Shown: piece after piece, positions 43,055 to 51,016 of the stretch | Layout of the letters: each line of letters starts with the position of its first letter | Numbering within the stretch: position 1 is the stretch's first letter | Source of the DNA: an uncultured Prevotella sp. | GTDB taxonomy: Bacteria; Bacteroidota; Bacteroidia; Bacteroidales; Bacteroidaceae | Reading direction: 5' to 3' | Assembly: GCA_945869265.1 (NCBI GenBank) | Contig: CAMBOI010000018.1 | Coordinates: 1-57,469, forward strand | DNA: 57,469 bases | Program-made: the position numbers and the translations under genes | The notes under the pieces: generated by a model | Databases searched by the model: none | What the model was told of the DNA's origin: nothing | What the model saw: only the letters and a program-made list of their open reading frames with translations

Positions 43055-44827
43055 TTATTTCTCCCTCTCAATCCAGGCAATCGTGTCGCCACGCCTAATC
43101 TGCTTGCCCTGCTTGGCCACGATCTCCACAACCTTTCCTCCGAGGGCGGCAGGCACAGGTATAATCTCTCCCCACTTGGTTTGGATATGACAGAAGATGT
43201 CGCCCTCCTTGTATTCCTTGCCGATGAAGGGTTCGAGAGTGCGCGAGCACTCGCCATCGCCAGTGAACTGCCAGTAGAGATGTCCTGCCTCGGGAGCGAT
43301 GACAGCATCTGCCTTGGCATGCTTGAATGCCGCAAGTTGTTCGGGAGTGAGCTGTGCACCGAGCTTTGCGTCCTTCGCCTTCTGCAGGTCGGCAAGGAAG
43401 TTTTTCTTAGCCTGTCCGCTCTTGTAGTTGCGATACTGCTCGGGATGCATGGCGAGTTCGAAGAGTTCCTCGTCGTCCTTGCCGCAATCCCAACCGTTGT
43501 CAGCCATTTCCTTTCGGAATCCGTCGAGGGCATTGGGTATGAGCGTGTGCGGGTCGTCGTTGGTAAACTCTCGCTTCTGCTTCTTTGCCAGTTCGATGAG
43601 TTCGGGAGCAATCTCTCCCGGCACATTACCGCTCTTGCCGAGAATCATTCCCCACATTGAGTCGTCCATCATCACGAATCGTCCCTTACCCTGTTCGATA
43701 GTGAGAAGGTTCATGAGGGCGATATTCTTCACATACTGCGAGAATGGGGTTACGAGAGGAGGATATCCCACTCGTGGCCATACGTATGCCACCTCGTCGA
43801 ATAGTTTCACGAGCATATCGTCGATTGACAATTCAGCCTCACCCTTAGCCTTGCGTTGCTTGTTGATGATGCTGTGTATGCCTCCGAGGTCTGACATCAT
43901 CGAACCCATCATACCACCAGGCAGACCGCAGCCGAGCAGCAGCGACGACATGTGCTTGTTGGCAGGATTGATGAAGTAGCCCAGCCACTCGTCGATAAAC
44001 TCCTGAGTGAGCGAGCGGGCATGCATATAGGCATTCATATTGATTTCGGGCACGTCGAAGCCCTCGTTCTTGAGCATACTCTGCACCGAGATAATATCCG
44101 GATGCACCTTTCCCCAGCTCAGCGGTTCGATGGCTGTGTCGATGATGTCGGCACCATTATTACATACCTCCAAGATGGAAGCCATCGAGAGTCCCGGACC
44201 GGAGTGTCCGTGATACTGTATGATGACATCGGGATGCTTTTCCTTGATTCTCTTGGTGAGCGCGCCCAACATTGCCGGTTGACCTATTCCCGCCATGTCC
44301 TTCAGACAGATTTCGGGCGCACCGGCCGCAATGAGTTTGTCGGCGATGTCGCTATAGTAGTCAACCGTGTGTATTGGCGACGATGTGATACACAAGGTAG
44401 CCTGGGGCGTCATTCCTGCCTCGGCAGCCCACTTGATGCTTGGGATGATGTTTCTCACATCGTTCAGGCCGCAGAAGATACGGGGTATATCCACACCCTG
44501 TGCATGCTTCACCTTGTACATCAGTTGGCGCACGTCGTCGGGCACAGGATACATCCTGAGCGCATTCAATCCACGGTCGAGCATGTGGGTCTTGATGCCA
44601 GCTTCGTTAAAAGGCTTGCAGAAGGCTCTAACAGCATCGTTGGGATTCTCACCGGCGAGCAGGTTAACCTGTTCAAATGCACCGCCATTGGTTTCTACTC
44701 GCGCAAAACAGCCCATCTCAATAATAACAGGCGCAATGCGCTCCAACTGGTCCTTGCGGGGTTGAAATTTTCCCGAGGACTGCCACATATCTCGATAAAC
44801 GAGACTAAACTGAATTTTCTTTTTCAT
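43055..44827 (-). CDS. Oxaloacetate decarboxylase alpha / methylmalonyl-CoA transcarboxylase 5S-type subunit
   Basis: 590 residues. The carboxyltransferase TIM-barrel (about 1-300) shows LVYRDMWQSSGKFQ, ETNGGAFEQ, the carboxy-lysine region ICLKDMAG and metal histidines in YHGHSGPG. A helical PYC_OADA-type domain follows. The last 80 residues look like a biotinyl-lipoyl domain, but the AMKM biotinylation motif is replaced by QTKWGEI, so biotinylation is doubtful; a separate biotin carrier, as in the Propionibacterium transcarboxylase, would then be needed. It moves carboxyl groups between oxaloacetate/pyruvate and biotin. It is first in the minus-strand series. Confidence 0.85.
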   Translation of the reverse strand: MKKKIQFSLVYRDMWQSSGKFQPRKDQLERIAPVIIEMGCFARVETNGGAFEQVNLLAGENPNDAVRAFCKPFNEAGIKTHMLDRGLNALRMYPVPDDVRQLMYKVKHAQGVDIPRIFCGLNDVRNIIPSIKWAAEAGMTPQATLCITSSPIHTVDYYSDIADKLIAAGAPEICLKDMAGIGQPAMLGALTKRIKEKHPDVIIQYHGHSGPGLSMASILEVCNNGADIIDTAIEPLSWGKVHPDIISVQSMLKNEGFDVPEINMNAYMHARSLTQEFIDEWLGYFINPANKHMSSLLLGCGLPGGMMGSMMSDLGGIHSIINKQRKAKGEAELSIDDMLVKLFDEVAYVWPRVGYPPLVTPFSQYVKNIALMNLLTIEQGKGRFVMMDDSMWGMILGKSGNVPGEIAPELIELAKKQKREFTNDDPHTLIPNALDGFRKEMADNGWDCGKDDEELFELAMHPEQYRNYKSGQAKKNFLADLQKAKDAKLGAQLTPEQLAAFKHAKADAVIAPEAGHLYWQFTGDGECSRTLEPFIGKEYKEGDIFCHIQTKWGEIIPVPAALGGKVVEIVAKQGKQIRRGDTIAWIEREK

Positions 44828-44854
44828 ACTTTAATCTCCTATAGTAATTCGCTG

Positions 44855-44862
44855 CAAAGGTA
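44855..44862 (-). promoter_or_regulatory. Promoter of the carboxyltransferase operon
   Basis: Minus-strand TACCTTTG, 28 bp before the ATG at 44827. An AGGAG-like sequence (ATAGGAGA) precedes the start codon. Divergent from the lipoprotein promoter about 40 bp away. Confidence 0.7.
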
Positions 44863-44902
44863 TGCAATTTATCACATTCCACCAAACAATTTCCTGTTTT
44901 TA

Positions 44903-44934
44903 TTTGGTAATTAAAGCAAAAAAGTTTAACTTTG
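44903..44934 (+). promoter_or_regulatory. Promoter of the lipoprotein gene
   Basis: TTTG at 44903-44906 and TAACTTTG at 44927-44934, spacing 20 bp; start codon 18 bp downstream. Confidence 0.75.
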
Positions 44935-44952
44935 CGCCCAAAAATACATACA

Positions 44953-45699
44953 ATGATGAAGAATACATTATTTATATCAGTATTTGCTGCCGTCATGACA
45001 AGTGCTCTCTCTGCATGTGGCGGCAAGGGTTCGAACATAAAGGAAGAGAATGTGCCTGCCGACTCGATGGCATATAGTATAGTGAAGAAAGCCAAGGGCG
45101 ACTCCACCCTCTACGGACTTGCCTGCGATGGTTGCACCGACTCGGTTGTGGTGTTCCTGCCCTACGAGGGTGGCGACCCTGTGACCTACGAGATTATTGA
45201 TGCCCGACGCCTCGGCAAGGTGTTCGGTCGTCCAAAGATAGGCGATCGTCTGGCTCTGCTTGTCAATCCCGAAGACAAGGAAGAGGCTCTGCTTGTCATC
45301 AACATCGACGAACTGAAGGGTGCATGGTGCAACACCTTCATGCCAAAGTTTCGCGACCTTGCCAAGATGCCCCGCCGACTTCAGCGCCGGATGATGGCAG
45401 ATATGCCCGACTCCATCAAGCAGAAGTTTCTTGTGCCGAAGGAATTAGGATTCGAGCTCAAGGGCACTAACACAATCACGCCCATCGGTATGCGAATGCG
45501 TGCCGAGACCACCGACGAGATGAGTCCTGTGGAATATCCCAAGCAGAAGCGCTATAGAGAATGGCGTATATATAATGGTCATCTGCTCTTGGCAACGAAA
45601 AAGCACGGTATCGACACTGCCGACATCGTGCTTCTCCGCCCCGACACCCTCGTACTCAGATTCAAGGACAAGGAGCAGGGGTATTATAGGAAGAATTAG
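44953..45699 (+). CDS. Lipoprotein of unknown function
   Basis: 248 residues from the ATG at 44953 (a second ATG follows directly); upstream in-frame codons lie within the promoter. A lipobox SALSAC is near residue 21, followed by GGKGSN, so it is a probable envelope lipoprotein. The mature part is a single beta-rich domain (SVVVFLPYEGGDPVTYEIIDARRLG, then RVLVNPED-like strands) with lysine-rich ends. No family recognised. It converges with the TonB-type barrel gene; the gap contains a short GGAATTA repeat. Confidence 0.7.
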   Translation: MMKNTLFISVFAAVMTSALSACGGKGSNIKEENVPADSMAYSIVKKAKGDSTLYGLACDGCTDSVVVFLPYEGGDPVTYEIIDARRLGKVFGRPKIGDRLALLVNPEDKEEALLVINIDELKGAWCNTFMPKFRDLAKMPRRLQRRMMADMPDSIKQKFLVPKELGFELKGTNTITPIGMRMRAETTDEMSPVEYPKQKRYREWRIYNGHLLLATKKHGIDTADIVLLRPDTLVLRFKDKEQGYYRKN

Positions 45700-45716
45700 G
45701 AATTAGGAATTAGGAA
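45683..45716. repeat. Short tandem repeat GGAATTA, about four copies
   Basis: Between the stop codons of two convergent genes the sequence is a run of GGAATTA units. It is one of several such AT-rich runs at gene junctions in this window. Confidence 0.6.
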
Positions 45717-48671
45717 TTAGAACGGACGTCCGAATCCTCCACCCATAGGCATGCGGTTACCTCCGCGGTTGCCACCACGATTGCCTCCCATACCAGGTCC
45801 ACCTTGCATTCCGCCTCTTGCCGCCTTGCCTCCGAAGGCATTGAAACGATAGGTCACGCGAAGCATACCATAGCTGTTGATGCTGTTGTATTCCGTATCG
45901 CTTCGCATCATGGCTGAGATAGTGCGGCTGATGGTGCTCTGCTGCTGCAGGATGTCATACCACTGCAAGCTAACTGTGAGCGGACTGCCCTTGAGGAAGC
46001 TCTGCGACAACTGTGCGTTCCACACAAACTCATTGGTGTTCATCGATGCGTCGCTATAGCCTCGCCTACTGTTCATGCCGAGGTTGGTAGCAAGTGTCAT
46101 GCCCCAGGGCAATGTCACGTTGATATTCGAACCGTATGAGAAATCCCATGTGTCCATATTGTTCATCGGCTGCATCTCGTTGCGAGTGTGCTGGAAGTTG
46201 AGCGTACCAGTAAGCTCAAACTCCAACCAACTGTTGCGGTAGCCTGCGGTAAGGGTTTCGCGGATACCCGTTGTATTCACCGTATTCTTGTCGGCCACCT
46301 CCTTGTTGTCGAGGTTGAGGAATCCTACTCGATGACTGTAGTTGAAGTCGGTGAATGTATTGGTATAGAATCGTCCGAGCGTGTCGAGGGCGGTATTAAA
46401 CATGAATCCCGCCGAAGTGCTCCAGTTGCCGTTGATGTTCTGCGGTTGTGTTGTGCGTCCACCGGTCACTGGATCGTAAGTCACCATCGAACTGATTGAG
46501 TTCCTTGTGTTCTGATATGACAAGTGGAGCATCACCGCACGCTGGTATTTCTGTATATAGTTGTTATAGAACAATCTAAGAGAGTTGGTGAACGAGGGTT
46601 TCAATCCTGGATTACCCTTTGTGATGTTCAGCGGGTCGCTGTCGTCGGTGATGGCAAGCAGGTCGGTCATACTTGGCTGAGAGGTCGTTCCGCGGTAGTT
46701 GAAGCGCAACTGACTCACATTGGAGATCTTCCAACGGAAGTCGGCCGTAGGAGTGATGTTGGTGACGTGGCGCACTGTATCTACATATACGCCCTGGTAA
46801 TCCTGAATGAAATTGGTCTGTTGTGGCTGCACCTTCACTCCCACGTTGAAGTTGTAGTCCTTGCGTATCACTCTCAGCATCACGTCGATGTCGTGTATAT
46901 AGTTCTTATATTCAGAATATCGGCTGAGGTCGGTGTCGAGATAGTCGTCAAACGGTCGTCCTAGACTACCGAGTTTGTTGAGATAACTGTCCCATGAGCG
47001 ATAGTCGGGTGTGAGTCCTTCAAAGAAGTTCTCGCCCAGGTTACTGAAGTCGTATGTCGAGCGGTCGCTCTTTGTGCGGTTATAACTAAACTGATAGCTG
47101 AACTGCAGATAAGTGGCCTTCATGATTGGCTCGCTATATGTTATCTTGGCCGAGTAGCTGTATGTCTTTGATGGAGTGAGATTCCATCTGTTTGTCTGAT
47201 ATGTAGAGTCCTGTCCCAATGCGTTCATCACTTGATATAGATGCACGTTATTTATCGACAAGTTCTTGTTCTGCGAGTCGCTATAGTTGGCATTGAGTTG
47301 CAGTGTAAGGTTTCGTCCGTTGCTGTTGAGTTTGCGGTTGATTTGCAGCATACCCCCAGCCCTCTTCGAGTCGGAATATGTGATACCATTGTTTCTGTTG
47401 TGGTTCACCATCACCGAGTCGGCAGCTTCGAGAATCTTCAGACCTTCGTCCGACAGTGGGTCGTCGGTATATAGATAAGGGTCATATCCGTATGTACCCG
47501 ACTCAGACATTGTCAATCCGTCGCTCTTGGTATATGAGAATGTCGGACGGAATAGGATGTTGGTCATAGTGTCGGGAGTCCACTCTATACGCATGTTGGC
47601 GTTCCAAGAGTCACTACGACTATAGTTCTGATTGAGCGAATTGGAGAACGAACCCTTCTGGCTCACGAAGTTCTCCGTGGCACTGCGCGACAGCACATCG
47701 CCATCTCTATGATTCCATCTCACGCTACCGTTCAACTTCAACTTATCCTTGATTTCATAGTTCATGTTCAGACCCACCATCTTCGAGGCATTCAGTCCGT
47801 TGCGTGCACCGCCAAATCGTCCACCGCCTCCACCACCTGGGAATCCCATGTCGTTGGTGTTGTTGGCGTTGAAGAATCCCATCACTCGCATCTTGTCGTT
47901 GAACACAGCCCCCATGGCGCGTGCTGAGTATCTGTCTTCAGTACCCACTCCGGCATCAATATTAGAGAACGTACCCTTGTTCATTCCCTTCTTGATACCG
48001 AAGTCGAGCACTGTCTGCTCCTCGCCATCGTCAATACCCGACACCTTTGCGAGGTCGCTCTTTTCGTCGTATGCCTTCACCCTTTCAATCACGGATGTAG
48101 GCAGGTTTTTCATAGCAGTTTTGGTATCTCCAGTCATAAACTCCTTACCATCGACAAGTATTTTCTTCACCTCCTTGCCGTTGATGGTAATCTTGCCGTC
48201 GTCACTCACCTGGGCACCGGGGAGCCTCTTCACCAGCTCTTCCACCACCGACCCCTCGGGAGTGCGATATGCAGCGGCATTATATACAAATGTGTCTTCC
48301 TTCAGTGTCACCTTTGCGGCATTGGCAGTCACAGTGGCACCTTCGAGCATGATGGCATCAGTCTTCATCGACACCTTTCCGAGGGCGACGTTCTTTCCGC
48401 TCACGGTGATGTCCTTTGAATAGTTTTTAAATCCTACGCACGAGATTTTCAAAATAAACTTTCCATCGTTAGGGGCTGCGAGTCGGAAATTTCCGTCATA
48501 GTCAGTCACTACACCTTTCACCAAGGTGCTGTCGCGTTTCAACAGTTTCACGGTTGCAGAAGGTAGTGGCTCTCCGCTATCGGCCTCCACAGCCTTTCCA
48601 CTGATTGTTCCCTGTGCCTTCACCATTAAGGCGAATGTTGCGAGAACCAATGTCATCAATGCTTTCTTCAT
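45717..48671 (-). CDS. TonB-dependent-receptor-like outer-membrane beta-barrel protein
   Basis: 984 residues. A signal peptide ends near MVKAQ. A carboxypeptidase-regulatory-like domain follows (about 20-105; SGKAVEADSGEPLPSATVKL, VVTDYDGNFRLAA), then a plug-like segment (about 125-220; LVKRLPGAQVSDDGKITING, KILVDGKEFMTGD) and a long beta-barrel (OMP_b-brl_3 type). No SusC-type motif or adjacent SusD is present, so it is a general member rather than a glycan importer. The barrel appears to end at RVTYRF, but about 50 more residues follow, rich in Gly, Arg and Met. The leader carries a hairpin (48682-48730). Confidence 0.85.
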   Translation of the reverse strand: MKKALMTLVLATFALMVKAQGTISGKAVEADSGEPLPSATVKLLKRDSTLVKGVVTDYDGNFRLAAPNDGKFILKISCVGFKNYSKDITVSGKNVALGKVSMKTDAIMLEGATVTANAAKVTLKEDTFVYNAAAYRTPEGSVVEELVKRLPGAQVSDDGKITINGKEVKKILVDGKEFMTGDTKTAMKNLPTSVIERVKAYDEKSDLAKVSGIDDGEEQTVLDFGIKKGMNKGTFSNIDAGVGTEDRYSARAMGAVFNDKMRVMGFFNANNTNDMGFPGGGGGGRFGGARNGLNASKMVGLNMNYEIKDKLKLNGSVRWNHRDGDVLSRSATENFVSQKGSFSNSLNQNYSRSDSWNANMRIEWTPDTMTNILFRPTFSYTKSDGLTMSESGTYGYDPYLYTDDPLSDEGLKILEAADSVMVNHNRNNGITYSDSKRAGGMLQINRKLNSNGRNLTLQLNANYSDSQNKNLSINNVHLYQVMNALGQDSTYQTNRWNLTPSKTYSYSAKITYSEPIMKATYLQFSYQFSYNRTKSDRSTYDFSNLGENFFEGLTPDYRSWDSYLNKLGSLGRPFDDYLDTDLSRYSEYKNYIHDIDVMLRVIRKDYNFNVGVKVQPQQTNFIQDYQGVYVDTVRHVTNITPTADFRWKISNVSQLRFNYRGTTSQPSMTDLLAITDDSDPLNITKGNPGLKPSFTNSLRLFYNNYIQKYQRAVMLHLSYQNTRNSISSMVTYDPVTGGRTTQPQNINGNWSTSAGFMFNTALDTLGRFYTNTFTDFNYSHRVGFLNLDNKEVADKNTVNTTGIRETLTAGYRNSWLEFELTGTLNFQHTRNEMQPMNNMDTWDFSYGSNINVTLPWGMTLATNLGMNSRRGYSDASMNTNEFVWNAQLSQSFLKGSPLTVSLQWYDILQQQSTISRTISAMMRSDTEYNSINSYGMLRVTYRFNAFGGKAARGGMQGGPGMGGNRGGNRGGNRMPMGGGFGRPF

Positions 48672-48681
48672 AATATCTAAT

Positions 48682-48730
48682 AAAAAAATTAATCGTCCAA
48701 ATTATCATTGTCTGACATTTGGACGATTAA
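48682..48730 (-). terminator. Terminator of the BI-1 gene, inside the leader of the barrel gene
   Basis: A perfect 13-bp inverted repeat TTAATCGTCCAAA / TTTGGACGATTAA (48689-48701, 48718-48730) is followed on the minus strand by seven T residues. It ends only 11 bp before the ATG of the TonB-type barrel gene, so it could also act as an attenuator for that gene. Confidence 0.8.
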
Positions 48731-48768
48731 CTTCAATAAAGGTTTAATCTACACTTATTTTTTTTATT

Positions 48769-49491
48769 CTAATCTCTCCTGTCTCCGAATATTCGCAGCA
48801 GATAGATGAAGAGGTTGATGAAGTCGAGATAGAGCGTCAGTGCACCGAGGAGGGCGAGTTTCTGCGACGACTCACCGGCATCAGGAGCCTGCATGAGCAT
48901 ATTCTTGATCTTCTGGGAATCATAGGCAGTGAGCCCCACGAAAATCAACACTCCCACATAACTGCAAATCATCGTCAATGTGCTGCTGCCGATGAACATG
49001 TTCACGATTGTGGCAATCACCAGTCCTATGAGCGCCATAAACAATAGTTTGCCCACCGATGTGAGGTCTGTCTTGGTGGTATATCCTATCAATGCCATCA
49101 CCGCAAATGTGGCGGCAGTGATAAAGAACACACTTGCTATCGACGCAGCAGTATAAATCATGAATATCGACGAGAGCATTGCTCCGTTGATCACCGAGTA
49201 AGCCACAAACATCAATGTGGCAGTGGCAAGCGACAATCGGTTGATGGCAGCACTGATACCAATTACCAATGCAAACTCAGCAATCACCAATCCCCACATC
49301 AATGCCGAATTAGAATATAATGCCATCATGATGCCGGGACTTGTAGCCACACCGTATGCCGTGAGTCCTGTGAGCACCAATGCAAGTGTCATCCATGTAT
49401 ATACCTTGCGCATCAATACCGGAAATGCAGCCTGCATCTCCAAATCGCGGTTCTGTGAAACCGCTCCATAATGAAAGTCATTGTAGTTCAT
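48769..49491 (-). CDS. Bax inhibitor-1 family membrane protein
   Basis: 240 residues from the ATG at 49491 (MNYNDFHYG); the longer frame crosses the promoter at 49522. Seven hydrophobic segments, with MRKVYTWMTLALVLTG near the start, and SQKIKNMLM and LDFINLFIYLLRIFG at the end, are typical of the BI-1/YbhL/YccA family. Bacterial members are linked to membrane-protein quality control (FtsH) and calcium/pH-sensitive leak. Followed by a strong terminator. Confidence 0.88.
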   Translation of the reverse strand: MNYNDFHYGAVSQNRDLEMQAAFPVLMRKVYTWMTLALVLTGLTAYGVATSPGIMMALYSNSALMWGLVIAEFALVIGISAAINRLSLATATLMFVAYSVINGAMLSSIFMIYTAASIASVFFITAATFAVMALIGYTTKTDLTSVGKLLFMALIGLVIATIVNMFIGSSTLTMICSYVGVLIFVGLTAYDSQKIKNMLMQAPDAGESSQKLALLGALTLYLDFINLFIYLLRIFGDRRD

Positions 49492-49521
49492 AATCTTCCT
49501 TTTTTTATTTAAATTCGGGGA

Positions 49522-49529
49522 CAAAGTTA
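49522..49529 (-). promoter_or_regulatory. Promoter of the BI-1 gene
   Basis: Minus-strand TAACTTTG, 31 bp before the ATG; a purine-rich AAGGAAG site lies near the start codon. Confidence 0.7.
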
Positions 49530-49601
49530 CACTATTTTCCTCAAATAATCCACATTTTGCATTATATTTTAATAACTTTAATGATTCAAAGGCAAAATTC
49601 T

Positions 49602-49632
49602 TTTGTCATTTCATCATTTTTGAGTAATTTAG
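49602..49632 (+). promoter_or_regulatory. Possible promoter of the acetyltransferase-lutAB operon
   Basis: TTTG at 49602-49605 and TAATTTAG at 49625-49632 (one mismatch to TAnnTTTG), spacing 19 bp, 26 bp before the ATG. Confidence 0.5.
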
Positions 49633-49657
49633 CCGCGATTTTCAGAATAATTAGAGT

Positions 49658-50239
49658 ATGACTGAGGTAAAAATTTCTATAAGACAGGCACGCCCCAACG
49701 AGGCTGAACGCATAGCCGAATTCATCATTATGGCTATGACCGAGGAATGTTGCCTCCATTTCTGCGGGCCCCATCACGACATCAATGATTTCCGTAGTGT
49801 GATGACATCGCTCGTTGCCCGCGACGACACCCAATACAGTTATCTCAACACTCTCGTGGCTGATGACGGTGGCTCGGTCATCGGTATATGTGTCAGCTAC
49901 GATGGTGCCCTACTCCACCAGTTGCGCCAGCCCTTCATCGACACTGCCCTGAAGGAATGGAACATGGACCACAGCTCCATCCCCGACGAGACGCAACCCG
50001 GCGAACTCTATCTCGACTCTCTTGCGGTCGATGCCGCCTATCGTGGGCGAGGCATTGCCAAACTCCTGCTTCAGGCCTCCATTCAAAAGAGCAAGCAGAT
50101 GAATCTGCCTTCCACTGGTCTTCTTGTGGATGTAGGCAATCCCCGGGCGGAGGTATTATATAATAAGGTGGGATTCAAATATGCCGGAACCAATTCGTGG
50201 GGAGGGCATGAGATGAAGCACCTTGTATTTAAAAATTGA
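49658..50239 (+). CDS. GNAT-family N-acetyltransferase
   Basis: 193 residues. The acetyl-CoA binding signature is at motif A: LYLDSLAVDAAYRGRGIAKLLL, where R-G-R-G-I-A is the pyrophosphate loop (about 131-136). The C-terminal strand is VGNPRAEVLYNKVGFKYAG. The small-molecule or protein target is unknown. It precedes lutA by 35 bp of AT-rich short repeats and probably shares a transcript with it. Confidence 0.85.
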   Translation: MTEVKISIRQARPNEAERIAEFIIMAMTEECCLHFCGPHHDINDFRSVMTSLVARDDTQYSYLNTLVADDGGSVIGICVSYDGALLHQLRQPFIDTALKEWNMDHSSIPDETQPGELYLDSLAVDAAYRGRGIAKLLLQASIQKSKQMNLPSTGLLVDVGNPRAEVLYNKVGFKYAGTNSWGGHEMKHLVFKN

Positions 50240-50274
50240 AAGATTGAAATATTAAAATATTAAAATATTAGGAT
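50240..50274. repeat. AT-rich short tandem repeat between acetyltransferase and lutA
   Basis: Repeats of GAAATATTAAA-type units fill the entire gap and occupy the position of a ribosome-binding site for lutA. Similar runs occur at 19136-19169, 39500-39541, 57046-57090 and 57291-57322. Confidence 0.6.
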
Positions 50275-51012
50275 ATGAAAGTTGGACTGTTTATCCCTTG
50301 CTACGTCAACGCCATCTATCCAGAGGTGGGCGTGGCAACCTACAAACTGTTGAAGCACCTGGGAGTGGATGTGGAATATCCCCTCAACCAGACATGCTGC
50401 GGACAACCGATGGCCAATGCGGGATTCGAACGAATGGCAAAGACCGAGGCAGAACACCTCGACAAACTCTTTGCTCCCTTCGATTACGTCGTTGCCCCGT
50501 CGGCCAGTTGTGCGGCATTCGTGAAAATCAACTACCCCCGTCTGCTCCATGGCGAGCATGAATGTATGACCTCCAAGAAGATTATGGATGTCGTAGAGTT
50601 TATCCACGATGTTGTCCGGCCAAAGTCACTTCCGGGCAAGTTCCCGCATGTGGTGAGTGTTCACAACTCCTGCCACGGAGTGCGCGAGTTGGGCCTGTCG
50701 TCTCCCAGCGAGCGCCATCAGCCCCAGTTCTCCAAGATAAAGGACCTCCTCGCCTTGGTTGATGGCATTACCGTCAAGGAACCCGAGCGCGTTGACGAGT
50801 GCTGTGGATTCGGCGGTATGTTCTCCGTAGAGGAACCCGATGTCTCGGTACAGATGGGCACCGACAAGATTGAGCGTCACATGGCCACCGGAGCCGAGTA
50901 TATCACCGGTCCCGACTCGTCGTGCCTCATGCACATGCAGGGCATAGCCAAGCGCACTGGCAAACCCATTAAGTTTATTCACGTAGTACAGATTCTTTCA
51001 GCAGGACTTTAA
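50275..51012 (+). CDS. lutA: Lactate-utilisation Fe-S protein LutA (YkgE family)
   Basis: 245 residues with two CCG-type cysteine domains: NQTCCGQPMAN (Cys41-Cys42) and DECCGFGGMFSV (Cys176-Cys177), plus intermediate cysteines in SASCAAF and NSCHGVREL. It is the small Fe-S subunit of the LutABC complex, which oxidises L-lactate to pyruvate in bacteria. It lies 4 bp upstream of lutB. Length is normal for the family (about 240). Confidence 0.9.
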   Translation: MKVGLFIPCYVNAIYPEVGVATYKLLKHLGVDVEYPLNQTCCGQPMANAGFERMAKTEAEHLDKLFAPFDYVVAPSASCAAFVKINYPRLLHGEHECMTSKKIMDVVEFIHDVVRPKSLPGKFPHVVSVHNSCHGVRELGLSSPSERHQPQFSKIKDLLALVDGITVKEPERVDECCGFGGMFSVEEPDVSVQMGTDKIERHMATGAEYITGPDSSCLMHMQGIAKRTGKPIKFIHVVQILSAGL

Positions 51013-51016
51013 CAAT

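Noticed and set aside
43952..44914. 320-codon plus-strand open frame
   Set aside because: Lies antisense to the carboxyltransferase gene and runs across its promoter; no recognisable protein features.
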